64,000 nucleotides of DNA from Candidatus Bathycorpusculum sp. (lineage in GTDB: Archaea > Thermoproteota > Bathyarchaeia > Bathyarchaeales > Bathycorpusculaceae), in contig WRJX01000103.1 of the NCBI GenBank assembly GCA_009778385.1, forward strand, positions 1 through 64,000, in the 5' to 3' direction. Made by a program: the position numbers and the translations under genes. The notes under the pieces are model-generated. The model did not search any database and was not told the origin of the DNA. It saw only the letters and a list, made by a program, of their open reading frames with translations. Position 1 is the first letter of the stretch. The number at the start of each line of letters is the position of its first letter. Shown here piece after piece: positions 36,525 to 44,484 of the stretch.

Positions 36525-36842
36525 ATGGAAAACATTTACGCAGCAATGCTCCTTCACAAGGCAGGTAAAGAAATCACTGAGGAATCAGTCACAAACGTTC
36601 TCAAAGCAGCAGGGATTAATGTAGACACAATCCAAATTAAAGCACTTATTGCATCACTCAGTGAAGTAAACATTGATGAAGCAATCAAAGCAGCACCAAC
36701 TATGATGGCAGCAGCACCAGTAGCAGCACCAGCAGGTGGCGAAGTTAAAGCGGCAGCACCAGTAGACGAGAAGAAGAAAGCTGAAGAAGAAAAAGCCAAA
36801 GAAGAAGCAGCTCTAGAAGGATTAGGCGCTTTATTCGGGTAA
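36525..36842 (+). CDS. rpl12: Large-subunit ribosomal stalk protein P1 (L12)
   Basis: About 105 residues. MENIYAAMLLHKAGKEITEESVTNVLKAAGI is the archaeal P1 dimerisation domain. An Ala-rich hinge and a charged stretch (DEKKKAEEEKAKEEAA) lead to LEGLGALFG, the conserved tail that recruits elongation factors. ATG 36525 is preferred over GTG 36516 because GAGGTG lies seven bases upstream. Usually P1 follows the L10 gene; here it stands alone, with a short hairpin (AACCT-CTGAA-AGGTT, about 36484) just upstream. Confidence 0.95.
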   Translation: MENIYAAMLLHKAGKEITEESVTNVLKAAGINVDTIQIKALIASLSEVNIDEAIKAAPTMMAAAPVAAPAGGEVKAAAPVDEKKKAEEEKAKEEAALEGLGALFG

Positions 36843-37032
36843 ATAACGCCTTAACTTTTATTTTTACAACCAAATTTTCCCCATTAATTATTTTGTCACT
36901 TAAAATTATGTTTCACAGTTCAGAACTTAATTTTTAATTTTTTAAAAATGAATTAGATAGCCTGCTTCTAAGCATATTTTTGTTTCTTTGCTTATTGTTG
37001 ACGTGTCAAGACTGCAAGAGTTTCTGGAAAGG

Positions 37033-37133
37033 TTTATTTTATGCAATAGCAATCTGATGTAAAAATACAGGCGGATAAACATGTCCGCAGGGATGTGGCC
37101 GAAAGGCTGAACCATAAACAAATAATACATTAG
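37033..37133 (+). promoter_or_regulatory. L15e promoter and structured leader
   Basis: A TATA-like TTTATTTTA at 37033-37041 would start transcription near 37065. The resulting leader contains GCGGA (37071-37075)/TCCGC (37084-37088) and a GGCC-GAAA-GGCU hairpin (37097-37108) with a GNRA tetraloop, then AGGTG before the ATG of L15e. Two compact hairpins in front of an r-protein gene suggest possible autogenous control, which is inference. The remaining spacer from 36843 is AT-rich, with no gene. Confidence 0.4.
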
Positions 37134-37145
37134 GTGAAAAACAAA

Positions 37146-37733
37146 ATGGCCTATAAATACATAGCAGATGAATGGGCAAAGCCCGAAGACTCCTTTGTGG
37201 CAGAACTAATGCGACAACGCTTAGTACTGTGGAGAAAACAACCAACTGTAACACGCATTGAACATCCAACAAGACTTGACCGAGCACGCAAACTAGGTTA
37301 CAAAGCAAAACAAGGCTTCGTAGTCGTCCGCACACGCGTAAGACGTGGTGGGCTACGCAAAATAAGACCAAGATCTGGTAGACGACCAAAACGTATGGGT
37401 GTCGCCAAATTTAAACCATCAAAAAGCATCAGATTAATTGCAGAGGAAAGAACTGCAAAGAAATTCCCTAACCTAGAAGTACTTAACAGTTACTGGGTTG
37501 GCGCAGATGGAAGAAGCAAATGGTTTGAAGTAATTCTAGTTGACCCTAACAGTCCAGTTATACAATCAGACAAAGACATAAACTGGATTACTGAACGTCA
37601 ACACACAAGCCGCGTCTTTAGAAGCATGACCAGCGCAGGCAAACACGTAAGAGGCTTACGCCATCGTGGACGCGGAGCAGAAAAAGTCAGACCAAGCCTC
37701 CGTAAAGGCGCAAGAAAGCATGGAGACCAATAA
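37146..37733 (+). CDS. rpl15e: Large-subunit ribosomal protein L15e
   Basis: About 195 residues of L15e: [57 protein letters not shown] and [29 protein letters not shown] are the conserved blocks (read in parts). ATG 37146 with AGGTG upstream is preferred over GTG 37134. It heads a run L15e-L13e-RNA-binding protein-Rpp30-Pop5, all rightward with minimal gaps, linking ribosome assembly with tRNA processing. Confidence 0.97.
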   Translation: MAYKYIADEWAKPEDSFVAELMRQRLVLWRKQPTVTRIEHPTRLDRARKLGYKAKQGFVVVRTRVRRGGLRKIRPRSGRRPKRMGVAKFKPSKSIRLIAEERTAKKFPNLEVLNSYWVGADGRSKWFEVILVDPNSPVIQSDKDINWITERQHTSRVFRSMTSAGKHVRGLRHRGRGAEKVRPSLRKGARKHGDQ

Positions 37734-37736
37734 GCT

Positions 37737-37946
37737 ATGCACCATATAAAACCAACCATTAAAAAACCCGACGGCAAAACAAAAACTGGAAGAGGATTCA
37801 GCCCAAACGAGTTAGCAAAAGCAGGTATAACCATCCTGCAAGCTAAACAATTGGGTATACCCGTTGACTTTCGACGCAAAAGTGTACACGAAAGCAACAT
37901 TGAATCCTTAAAAGCACACACAACTGCCAATAAGACTGAAGCATAA
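37737..37946 (+). CDS. rpl13e: Large-subunit ribosomal protein L13e-like
   Basis: 69 residues. [52 protein letters not shown] is the archaeal L13e core (read in parts). L13e occurs in only some archaeal lineages, mainly TACK members, which helps place the organism. It begins 3 nt after the L15e stop and is followed after 49 bp by the RNA-binding protein, so it is part of the same operon. Confidence 0.85.
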   Translation: MHHIKPTIKKPDGKTKTGRGFSPNELAKAGITILQAKQLGIPVDFRRKSVHESNIESLKAHTTANKTEA

Positions 37947-37995
37947 ACATAGAAAAAAGCTAAATGCTAGAAGTCCAAAAGAAAATCGGTATCCA

Positions 37996-38442
37996 ATGTC
38001 CCAAAAACTGCCTATTGGCTATGTTGATTTAAGAGTCTTTGCTCACGCAACAGAAGACTCCGAAAAAGTCTTAACTGCACTGCGTAATCTATTGCCAATA
38101 GAATTAACGGAAACTGTTAATTTCGAAAAAAACAGTTTAACAGGACATCATGGAAACTCTATCACCCTTTTTACAACTCAACTTACAGAAAAAAAACTTC
38201 TTCCCGCTATACTTGAAAAAATCGGTCAAAACCTAAACGTTCTTGACAAGGAAGAATTAAACAACAACCTCAACCTTCACCTAGAAAGAACTAATCTGTA
38301 CCTACGTTTTGACAAGCAAGCGGCTTTTCTGGGCAAAATTAAATTTACACAAGACGATCCAATTCATTTTAAAATTCACTTCAAAAACAAAAGCCCTCAA
38401 GAAATATTGGAACTTCTCAAAAAATCTGGGGTGCTGCCATGA
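37996..38442 (+). CDS. RNA-binding protein, COG1325-like
   Basis: 148 residues: IGYVDLRVFAHATEDSEKVLTALRNLLP, LTGHHGNSITLFTTQLTEKK and LYLRFDKQAAFLGKIKFTQDDPIHFKIHF match the archaeal family annotated as predicted RNA-binding/exosome-associated protein related to ribosomal protein L5 folds. Its stop overlaps the Rpp30 ATG by 4 nt (ATGA). Position between ribosomal and RNase P genes is a recurrent archaeal arrangement. The biochemical role is not established from sequence. Confidence 0.8.
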   Translation: MSQKLPIGYVDLRVFAHATEDSEKVLTALRNLLPIELTETVNFEKNSLTGHHGNSITLFTTQLTEKKLLPAILEKIGQNLNVLDKEELNNNLNLHLERTNLYLRFDKQAAFLGKIKFTQDDPIHFKIHFKNKSPQEILELLKKSGVLP

Positions 38443-39173
38443 AGCGCTCCTTTGCAGACCTGCACCTAAAAATTGCCCCAAAAGAAACCCTAACCCTTCA
38501 ACGTGCAATACAACGGGCAGCAAAATTTGGTTACCGTTACCTTTCGGTTCCTTTTTCTTTTGAACCCTCAACAACAGAACTCGAAAACCTAAAAACTGCC
38601 TGCAAAGACGCCGGTATTGAACCTGTTTTAAGGGCTGATTTATATCCTAGAAACGAAAACGACCTTATGAATAGCCTGCGAAGATTAAGACGAAAGTTTG
38701 ACATAATCTGTGTTTTTTGCGATAGTAAGGACATTTCTCGTCAAGCCGCCAAAGATCGCCGTGTAGATTTGTTGAATTTTCCCAATCTTGATTATCGTAA
38801 ACGTTTTTTTGATCGCTCTGAAGCTGAGCTTGCCAGCAATAGCAACGCAGCTTTGGAAATAGATGTTAAACCATTGCTTGCTTTGGAAGGTCCAGCACGC
38901 ACCCGTTTTCTTTCTTGTTTGCGGCGTGAAGTTGCAATCGCCAAAGCTTTCGGTGTACCTTTGATTATTTCTAGTGGCGTGAGCGAAGAGCGTTTTATAC
39001 GTATGCCTCGTGACATGGCGAGTTTATCGTATTTGTTTGGTTTAGGTAACGTTGAGGCTTTGGATGCTGTTTCGTTTAACCCATTAGCGATTGTTTTGCG
39101 TAACCGTGAAAAACTCGGTAGCAGTTTTGTTGCACCAGGTGTCAGTATTGTTAAGGAGGGTAGTGACTCGTGA
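38439..39173 (+). CDS. rnp3: Ribonuclease P protein component 3 (Rpp30)
   Basis: 244 residues with the PHP-like TIM barrel of Rpp30: SFADLHLKIAPKETLTLQRAIQRAAKFGYRYLSV at the start, DIICVFCDSKDISRQAAKDRRVDLLNFPNLDYRKRFFDRSEAELA and PLIISSGVSEERFIRMPRDMASL. It binds the RNase P RNA as a complex with Pop5, whose gene overlaps the end (ATGA-type, 4 nt). Together they mature the 5' ends of tRNAs. The RNase P RNA itself was not found here. Confidence 0.93.
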   Translation: MKRSFADLHLKIAPKETLTLQRAIQRAAKFGYRYLSVPFSFEPSTTELENLKTACKDAGIEPVLRADLYPRNENDLMNSLRRLRRKFDIICVFCDSKDISRQAAKDRRVDLLNFPNLDYRKRFFDRSEAELASNSNAALEIDVKPLLALEGPARTRFLSCLRREVAIAKAFGVPLIISSGVSEERFIRMPRDMASLSYLFGLGNVEALDAVSFNPLAIVLRNREKLGSSFVAPGVSIVKEGSDS

Positions 39174-39481
39174 AGCGTGTGAAACGGCGTTATTTGGCAT
39201 TACAGTTGGAAATGGATGGCGTCCCCACTGAAAAAGAGTTGATGGACGCAGTTTGGGGCTCTGTTGATAGGCTTTACGGTGAAGTAGGTGCAAGTTTGAC
39301 GAGTATGGCTTTGATTAGTTTTGATGTTTCTTGTAATGTTGCAGTGATTCGTACATCACTTGAAACGTTAGCTTCTGTTCGGTCTTCTTTAGCTTGTATT
39401 ATAAGTGTTGCAGGTAAGGAAGCTTCTGTGCATGTTCTGGCGGTTTCGGGTACCATTAAGGCGTTGTTTGAAAAGTTTTAG
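39170..39481 (+). CDS. rnp2: Ribonuclease P protein component 2 (Pop5)
   Basis: 103 residues: RVKRRYLALQLEMDGVPTEKELMDAVWGSVDRLYGEVGASLTSMALISFD and CNVAVIRTSLETLASVRSSLACI are the Pop5 RRM-like fold (read in parts). It overlaps rnp3 by 4 nt and is the last gene of the run starting at L15e. The GTG at 39170 gives the expected basic start. Partner of Rpp30 in the catalytic domain of RNase P. Confidence 0.92.
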   Translation: MKRVKRRYLALQLEMDGVPTEKELMDAVWGSVDRLYGEVGASLTSMALISFDVSCNVAVIRTSLETLASVRSSLACIISVAGKEASVHVLAVSGTIKALFEKF

Positions 39482-39694
39482 TAATATTTAACTTTCTGTT
39501 TTTGCATATTTTTCTTAGTTATATGTAAATGTTTTGCTTGTTCTGTGACAATACAATTGAAAATTAAGTATTGTTGTGCCTTTCAACAGTATTACAAAAT
39601 ATGTGCAGTAATGTTTATCAATGGCACAGAAACAATAATTATCATTACATTATGCTGAAAAGAAGCATAAGAAGTAGACAGAGAGACGCGAAAA

Positions 39695-40906
39695 ATGGAG
39701 TTAAATCAATTTTATTTCAAATTACCCGAACTCAAAACAGAGCCAATAATAGACGACAGCACACTAAGAGACGGTATCCAAATGCCTGGCTTAGCCGTTG
39801 GACCAAAAGATGCAGCACACATAGCTAAACTACTAAGTGAAGTGGGCGTCGAAAGAATCGAAGTGTTCCATTATCAAGAACCAGATAAGCAGGCAGCAAA
39901 ACTTATCCTAAACCAAAAACTGGACATGAGAATTGCAGGTTGGTGTCGTGCAGTAAAAGAAGACATCGACAGTGCAGTAAGCCTTGGTTTCAACGAAGTA
40001 GGTATTTCTCATCCCGTCTCAGACATTCATTTCCAAGCAAAATGGCCTGAAAAAACTCGTGAGCAAATTCTTGCTAACCTTATCGATGTAACGGAATATG
40101 CTGCAAAAACCTGTGGTTTACGCACATTTGTTCATGGAGAAGATAGTACTCGTGCCGACTGGGATTTTGAATCTAAACTAATCAACAGCGTTGCTGATGC
40201 AGGTGCGGAATGCTACCGCGTTTGCGATACAGTAGGTATTGGTCTTTCAGATATTGACGCACCCCTACCAAGTGGTATCCCCGCAAAAGTTGTTGCAATT
40301 AAAAAAGAAACAAAAATTAAAGCAATTGAAATCCATGCGCATGATGATTTTGGTAATGCAGTTGGGAATACTATTGCTGCAATCAAAGCTTCTCAGGGCG
40401 TTTGGGATAAAGTCTATGCAAGCACTACATATCTTGGCATCGGTGAGCGTGCAGGTAACGCTGAAACAGAAAAAGTTCTACTGAATCTGTATTTGCACTG
40501 TGGTGTACGCAAGTTTGAAGGCAAAACAGAGAAGCTAAAACAAGTAGCCGACTATATCGGTCACGCAACAGGTTTCCACGTGCCACCTAACAAGGCAATC
40601 ATAGGTGATTATGGATTTGCTCACGAATCAGGTATTCATACCCACGGTGTCCTTAGTAACCCTTGGACTTATGAGCCATACCCGCCAGAACTTGTCGGTA
40701 ATCAACGCAGACTAACCATCGGAAAACAAAGTGGTAAAGGCATAGTTAAACACAAAATCGCTGAAATAGCAGGTGCTGAACCATCTGACCAAATCGTTGC
40801 CACAGTCGTAGATAAGGTCAAAGACATCTATGCAAACGGTAGACGTGCATCACTAAACGACGAAGAATTCAAAGAAATCCTTCACGACCTAAAAATCATC
40901 CAATAA
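39695..40906 (+). CDS. Homocitrate/2-isopropylmalate synthase-like DRE-TIM lyase
   Basis: 403 residues. DDSTLRDGIQMPG holds the DRE-TIM metal motif (canonical TLRDGEQ has Ile in place of Glu here). Downstream are GVERIEVFHYQEPDKQAA, VHGEDSTRADWDF, EIHAHDDFGNAVGNTIAAI (two His metal ligands) and GIGERAGNAETEKVLLNLYLHCG. The C-terminus is short and lacks the leucine-binding LeuA regulatory domain. It therefore looks more like NifV/AksA-type homocitrate synthases than IPMS. The reaction is an acetyl-CoA plus 2-oxoacid Claisen condensation; substrate choice cannot be settled. ATG 39695 follows a purine-rich GAGACGCGAAAA stretch. Confidence 0.82.
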   Translation: MELNQFYFKLPELKTEPIIDDSTLRDGIQMPGLAVGPKDAAHIAKLLSEVGVERIEVFHYQEPDKQAAKLILNQKLDMRIAGWCRAVKEDIDSAVSLGFNEVGISHPVSDIHFQAKWPEKTREQILANLIDVTEYAAKTCGLRTFVHGEDSTRADWDFESKLINSVADAGAECYRVCDTVGIGLSDIDAPLPSGIPAKVVAIKKETKIKAIEIHAHDDFGNAVGNTIAAIKASQGVWDKVYASTTYLGIGERAGNAETEKVLLNLYLHCGVRKFEGKTEKLKQVADYIGHATGFHVPPNKAIIGDYGFAHESGIHTHGVLSNPWTYEPYPPELVGNQRRLTIGKQSGKGIVKHKIAEIAGAEPSDQIVATVVDKVKDIYANGRRASLNDEEFKEILHDLKIIQ

Positions 40907-40907
40907 A

Positions 40908-40920
40908 CCCTTTTTTTGGG
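40908..40920 (+). terminator. T7 terminator after the synthase gene
   Basis: CCC-TTTTTTT-GGG directly follows the TAA of the synthase gene. An oligo-T tract is the usual archaeal stop signal; the flanking CCC/GGG may add a small stem. Confidence 0.5.
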
Positions 40921-41266
40921 CGTTATGATTTAGTCATAACTCCAATCAACAATTTTTTGGCATTTTCAGCTTGATTTTTAACAGTTATCATTAAGTTGAT
41001 ACTTTAGAGTACACTTTAGCATAATTTTCTATTAAAATCCTAAATCTTGAAAAGCGTAATTATATAGTCTTATAAAATGGTGGAGTAACGAAATTAAAGG
41101 TTTTTGAGTGTTTTTCAGCTGGATGAAACTGTAAAAACACAGTTACACTCTATACATTATTATAACTATGTTACAGTTAGCGTCAAACGTCAATTCACTA
41201 CACGAATTTCCACGCCCCACTACCACAACGTAGTTACACTTTCCCGGGAATTTAGGTTCATGGGCA

Positions 41267-41472
41267 GGTTCTCAAAACTTGGAGCCTTCAGCCAATGCCA
41301 ATCTTCAATTAAACCGTCACAAAAACAACACGTGGGTTGGTGACCCTTTAGAGCCCACAAAAGAAAAAGAGGTTGGCATGTCGGGCGTGTTGGGTGGTAC
41401 TTGCGGAAGTTTTTCTATATTATTCTTTTTTTCTTTTCGGAAAAAGTTCCGCAAGATAGGCCTGAAACGCCC
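41267..41472. ncRNA. Candidate structured RNA, unidentified
   Basis: In a 970-bp stretch without a convincing gene, several complementary segments nest. GGTTC (41267-41271)/GAGCC (41282-41286). ATGCCAATC (41295-41303)/GGTTGGCAT (41371-41379), 9 pairs with one G-U, enclosing GTGGG/CCCAC (41332-41358). GGGCGT (41383-41388)/ACGCCC (41467-41472), enclosing a 15-bp stem with one mismatch (41400-41414 with 41441-41455). A TATA-like ATTATATA lies near 41060. ORFs 41104 and 41279 across it are not protein-like. I could not match SRP RNA, RNase P RNA or C/D sRNA. Strand is unknown. Confidence 0.35.
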
Positions 41473-41626
41473 AAAAGGCCCGAGCGTGAAGAGGTGTAAC
41501 TGGAAGTGTTGTTTGTGTTCTAAGTTGGTATACATTCTATATGTGTTTCAGTTCAAATATTGTTTAAATGTTGTTGTTTTTTGCAGTTACAAATTATTAT
41601 ATTTCATTTTTGTAGTTGTAATCACG

Positions 41627-41782
41627 GTGAAAAATGATTTGAACGATTTAGCTGTTAAATCTTCAAAGTCTAAGAAAAAAGTAGAGACTGATGATAAACT
41701 AGATCAACTAGACTCGCATAGGTCTAAATATGAAGATGTTCTTGGTGGATCTGAATATATGTATTTGTTAATTGCAAAATAG
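41627..41782 (+). CDS. Small charged protein, possible leaderless gene
   Basis: Starting at GTG 41627 a 51-residue frame reads VKNDLNDLAVKSSKSKKKV (first residue translated as Met) and goes on to TDDKLDQLDSHRSKYEDVLGGSEYMYLLIAK, hydrophilic and helix-prone, with protein-like composition. A TATA-like TTATATTT at 41596-41603 lies about 27 bp before the GTG, the spacing for a leaderless archaeal mRNA. The ORF track gives the same frame a long, non-protein-like upstream extension that I discard. No family is recognised. Confidence 0.4.
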   Translation: MKNDLNDLAVKSSKSKKKVETDDKLDQLDSHRSKYEDVLGGSEYMYLLIAK

Positions 41783-41875
41783 TGTTTCTTTTTTTAATAT
41801 TTCGGGCTTTTTATGTGTTATTTAATGAATAAGTTTAAAGCTTTCTTTTTTATTTGAATGATTTGTTGAAAATAT

Positions 41876-42547
41876 ATGGTTAATTTTAGAAATGTTTTGA
41901 TCGCAGTTATAGCAGCAATCCTAGTTGGCTTGCTGCTTATGGGTATTGTGGGCCTTGCTTTACAGAATAATACACCTCAGAACCTATATCCCTCTGAGGT
42001 TCGCGAGTATCAAGGCGAAAACCTCTCTTCCATGGGCAATATGCGAAACAACGCCATAGCTGGAACCCAACACATCGACAATGAAACTTACCGTTTGAAT
42101 GTTACTGGGCTTCTAAACACTACTCTTAACATGTCTTATGATGAAGTACTCTCTAGCTTTCAGTGTTACCAAAAAGTTGTAACCTTACACTGTGTAGAAG
42201 GATGGTCTACAAAAATTCTTTGGGAAGGATTTCTTGTCCAAGATTTACTTGAACAAGCTGGTTTTGACCCCGATGCATCAACCGTGATTTTCTATGCTAA
42301 CGATGGCTATTCAACCGCTTTACCCATGTCTTACATAAAAGACAACAATATTCTAATAGCCTACAAAATGAACGATGTCATCTTACCGTCTGAACGTGGT
42401 TTCCCCTTCCAGTTGGTTGCAGAAAGTCAGTATGGCTATAAATGGATAAAATGGGTAACTACTATTGAAGTCTCAAATGATAGCAGCTATTTAGGTACTT
42501 GGGAAAGCAGAGGATATCGCAATAACGCCACTATTTCTAAGCCCTAA
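41876..42547 (+). CDS. Membrane-anchored sulfite-oxidase-fold (molybdopterin-binding) protein
   Basis: 223 residues. An N-terminal helix (LIAVIAAILVGLLLMGIVGLAL) anchors an Oxidored_molyb-type domain outside the cell. YRLNVTGLLNTTLNMSYDEVLSSF is its opening, VVTLHCVEGWSTKILWEGFLVQDLL includes the Cys that ligates Mo in this family (C in LHCVEGW), and FPFQLVAESQYGYKWIKWVTTIEVS closes it. No dimerisation domain follows. Whether it holds molybdenum or tungsten cofactor is unproven; no cofactor genes are nearby. The ATG comes directly after an AT-rich promoter-like stretch. Next gene is the flippase-like protein 55 bp on. Confidence 0.85.
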   Translation: MVNFRNVLIAVIAAILVGLLLMGIVGLALQNNTPQNLYPSEVREYQGENLSSMGNMRNNAIAGTQHIDNETYRLNVTGLLNTTLNMSYDEVLSSFQCYQKVVTLHCVEGWSTKILWEGFLVQDLLEQAGFDPDASTVIFYANDGYSTALPMSYIKDNNILIAYKMNDVILPSERGFPFQLVAESQYGYKWIKWVTTIEVSNDSSYLGTWESRGYRNNATISKP

Positions 42548-42602
42548 GCGTCTATAAGCTTAAAAGTCCATCTTTCCATTTTGGTTTAGGTTAGCAGGAC
42601 AC

Positions 42603-43658
42603 GTGATGATTCCAGAAAAAAAACAACTTCAAGTTAACAAGATTTTTCTACTTTTAGTTTTTGGTTTGGTTGCCTTCATAGTTTATTTTGTGTTTTTCGT
42701 AGACTTGGCAAGCTTTATTGAGACAATTTCGCAGACTAATCTTGCCATTTACGGCGCTTCTTTTGTTGTTTATGTTATTGGAATTTTCTTCTCCTCAATG
42801 GTTTGGCATAGTCTGTTAAATGCTTTAACTGTAAAAATGACTGTAAAAAATGCCTATCTTTTTACATGGGTCGGTTTATTCTTTGATGCCACCATTCCTC
42901 AACTTGGTTTATCAGGTGATGTAGCAAAAACGTATTTGTTTAGTAAATCTTCAAGTGAGGATGCTGGAAAAATAGGTGCATCTGTTATAGGCCAGAAACT
43001 TTTGGTCATGACCATCACAGTAGTTACTTTCAGTGTGGGCTTAGTTTTAGTGCTTTTTAATTATGCGTTGGATCCTTTGGCTGCGTTTTCAATTGTTCTT
43101 TTTTTGCTTCTAACAATTGTTTCCCTGTTTTTAATTTACTACCTTAGCATTAAACCCAAAGCTACCGAGGCTATACTGCGGTTTGTTACGCGTGTTGTCT
43201 TATTTTTCCGTAAAAATTGGGACTCTACTGCTTTTAACCAGCAAGTAACAGGGATGCTGGGTAATTTCCACGTCAGCATAAGCAAGTTAAAAGCTAAACC
43301 TCGTGCTTTGATAATGCCATCTGTTTATTCGATTTTGAGTTGGTTTTTTGATATTGGGGTGATGTTTTTGGTGTTTACGGCTTTGGGTTATCCTGCACCA
43401 GTAGATAGTATACTTATTGTTTACACGGTTTCAGGTGCATTACAGGCGGTTGGTCTTGGTATTTTTGGGGTTAACGAAATTGTTATGATTTCTACTTTTC
43501 GTGCACTTGGACTGCCTGACGGGCTTAGTGTTTCAGTTACTTTGCTTTCACGTGCAGTGACTTTGTGGTTTAGGTTAATCATGTCTTATGGAGCATTTCA
43601 ATGGACAAGTCTAAAATTGGCAAGACAGCAAGAACAATTGCCAATTAAACCCGCTTAA
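42603..43658 (+). CDS. Lysylphosphatidylglycerol-synthase TM-domain (UPF0104, flippase-like) protein
   Basis: 351 residues with eight or so hydrophobic helices (IFLLLVFGLVAFIVYFVFF, IYGASFVVYVIGIFFSSMVWHSLL and further). The family pattern GLFFDATIPQLGLSGDVAKTYLFSK, then GVNEIVMISTFRALGLPDGLSVSVTLLSRAVTLWFRL (read in parts), is that of archaeal UPF0104/AglD-like proteins. These are proposed to move or use lipid-linked substrates in the envelope. ATG 42606 is three bases later and equally possible. Substrate unknown. Confidence 0.83.
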   Translation: MMIPEKKQLQVNKIFLLLVFGLVAFIVYFVFFVDLASFIETISQTNLAIYGASFVVYVIGIFFSSMVWHSLLNALTVKMTVKNAYLFTWVGLFFDATIPQLGLSGDVAKTYLFSKSSSEDAGKIGASVIGQKLLVMTITVVTFSVGLVLVLFNYALDPLAAFSIVLFLLLTIVSLFLIYYLSIKPKATEAILRFVTRVVLFFRKNWDSTAFNQQVTGMLGNFHVSISKLKAKPRALIMPSVYSILSWFFDIGVMFLVFTALGYPAPVDSILIVYTVSGALQAVGLGIFGVNEIVMISTFRALGLPDGLSVSVTLLSRAVTLWFRLIMSYGAFQWTSLKLARQQEQLPIKPA

Positions 43659-43737
43659 AGAAGTGTTTGTGTATTTGATAAACCGTTTTTATGAAAAAGC
43701 TTTAATGTAAAATTCAACATTATTTTAAATATATAAT

Positions 43738-43989
43738 TTGGGGAAAATGAGTATGCCCACATCTTTTGTATTAATTAATACTGATATTGGTTCTGAATCT
43801 AACGTTTTAAATGACTTAAAACATGTTGAAGGCGTGGAAGAAGTATCTGCTGTTTACGGAGTTTATGATCTTGTAGCAAGGGTAAGAACAGATACAATGG
43901 ATAAGCTTAAAGAGATTGTAATCTGGCGCATCCGAAGACTTGACAAGGTGCGATCAACACTAACAATGGTAGTAGTTCAAGACCGCTAA
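43738..43989 (+). CDS. Stand-alone RAM (Lrp/AsnC effector) domain protein
   Basis: 83 residues: SFVLINTDIGSESNVLNDLKHVEGVEEVSAVYGVYDLVARVRTDTMDKLKEIVIWRIRRLDKVRSTLTMVV is the entire ligand-binding half of an Lrp/AsnC regulator (read in parts). There is no DNA-binding helix-turn-helix. Such domains form ring oligomers that sense amino acids. A second copy lies 495 bp downstream, and a 59-residue ORF sits between them. A strong inverted repeat follows the stop. Confidence 0.87.
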   Translation: MGKMSMPTSFVLINTDIGSESNVLNDLKHVEGVEEVSAVYGVYDLVARVRTDTMDKLKEIVIWRIRRLDKVRSTLTMVVVQDR

Positions 43990-43991
43990 AA

Positions 43992-44038
43992 CAAACATTT
44001 TTGAGAGCAACATTTTCAGGTTGTGGAAAAAATGTTTG
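43992..44038 (+). repeat. Long inverted repeat after the first RAM gene
   Basis: CAAACATTTTT (43992-44002) and AAAAATGTTTG (44028-44038) are perfect 11-bp inverted copies. An inner CAAC/GTTG (44009-44012 with 44020-44023) extends the hairpin. It begins 2 nt after the RAM stop codon, so it can stabilise or end that transcript. The rest of 44039-44290 is AT-rich without an evident gene. Confidence 0.55.
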
Positions 44039-44294
44039 CTATATTTATACAGCAATAACTTGGGTAGCCGTTATTTTTTTTTATGGAATTCGCTTTACAA
44101 GTGTTTCTGCAATGATACAGGGCTGTTGCATATGAAACGACAGAATGTCAGCACGCAAAATGGAGTTATGATAAGTCTGTGTTTTTAATATTTCAGTAGT
44201 TAATGTATAAGCGGTTGCTTGTAGGTGTATCGATACAGTCACATATTTTTAAATTTTTTAAACTTGATAAAGAAACTTTAAACAGTGAAAAAGT

Positions 44295-44474
44295 ATGGAG
44301 AACACAAAAAGTTTTTCCGATAAATTGATGGCAGTGGTGGATAGTAGTCTTATTGGCTGTACAAAGTTTTTAGCAACAGGTAACTGGCAGAGGTATGGGA
44401 TCCATCAGACTTTTTTCGGCCTTTTTACACACGAGAGAACATCCAGTTTTCTAATGTTATCGTTAAAAAGTTGA
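44295..44474 (+). CDS. Small ORF between the RAM genes, unknown
   Basis: Too short for the ORF track: ATG 44295 to TGA 44472 gives 59 residues beginning MENTKSFSDKLMAVVDSS, then LIGCTKFLATGNWQRYGIHQTFFGLF and HERTSSFLML. Aromatic and hydrophobic residues are distributed as in a real small protein. A TATA-like TTTAAAC lies about 20 bp upstream, suggesting a nearly leaderless start. The next RAM gene begins 10 bp after its stop, with GAAGGA between them, so the two may be coupled. No family recognised. Confidence 0.42.
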   Translation: MENTKSFSDKLMAVVDSSLIGCTKFLATGNWQRYGIHQTFFGLFTHERTSSFLMLSLKS

Positions 44475-44484
44475 AGGACGCGAA

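Noticed and set aside
37054-37110. C/D box guide RNA
   Set aside because: A TGATGT and a CTGA are present but C'/D' boxes and the terminal stem are lacking.
41267-41472. Identification of the structured region as SRP RNA or RNase P RNA
   Set aside because: The conserved SRP helix 8 (GGAAGGAGCA-like) and RNase P CR-I/CR-V motifs were not found.
41104-41626. ORFs 41104-41343 and the upstream part of 41279-41782
   Set aside because: Composition is not protein-like and the DNA is full of nested inverted repeats; only the last 51 codons look coding.
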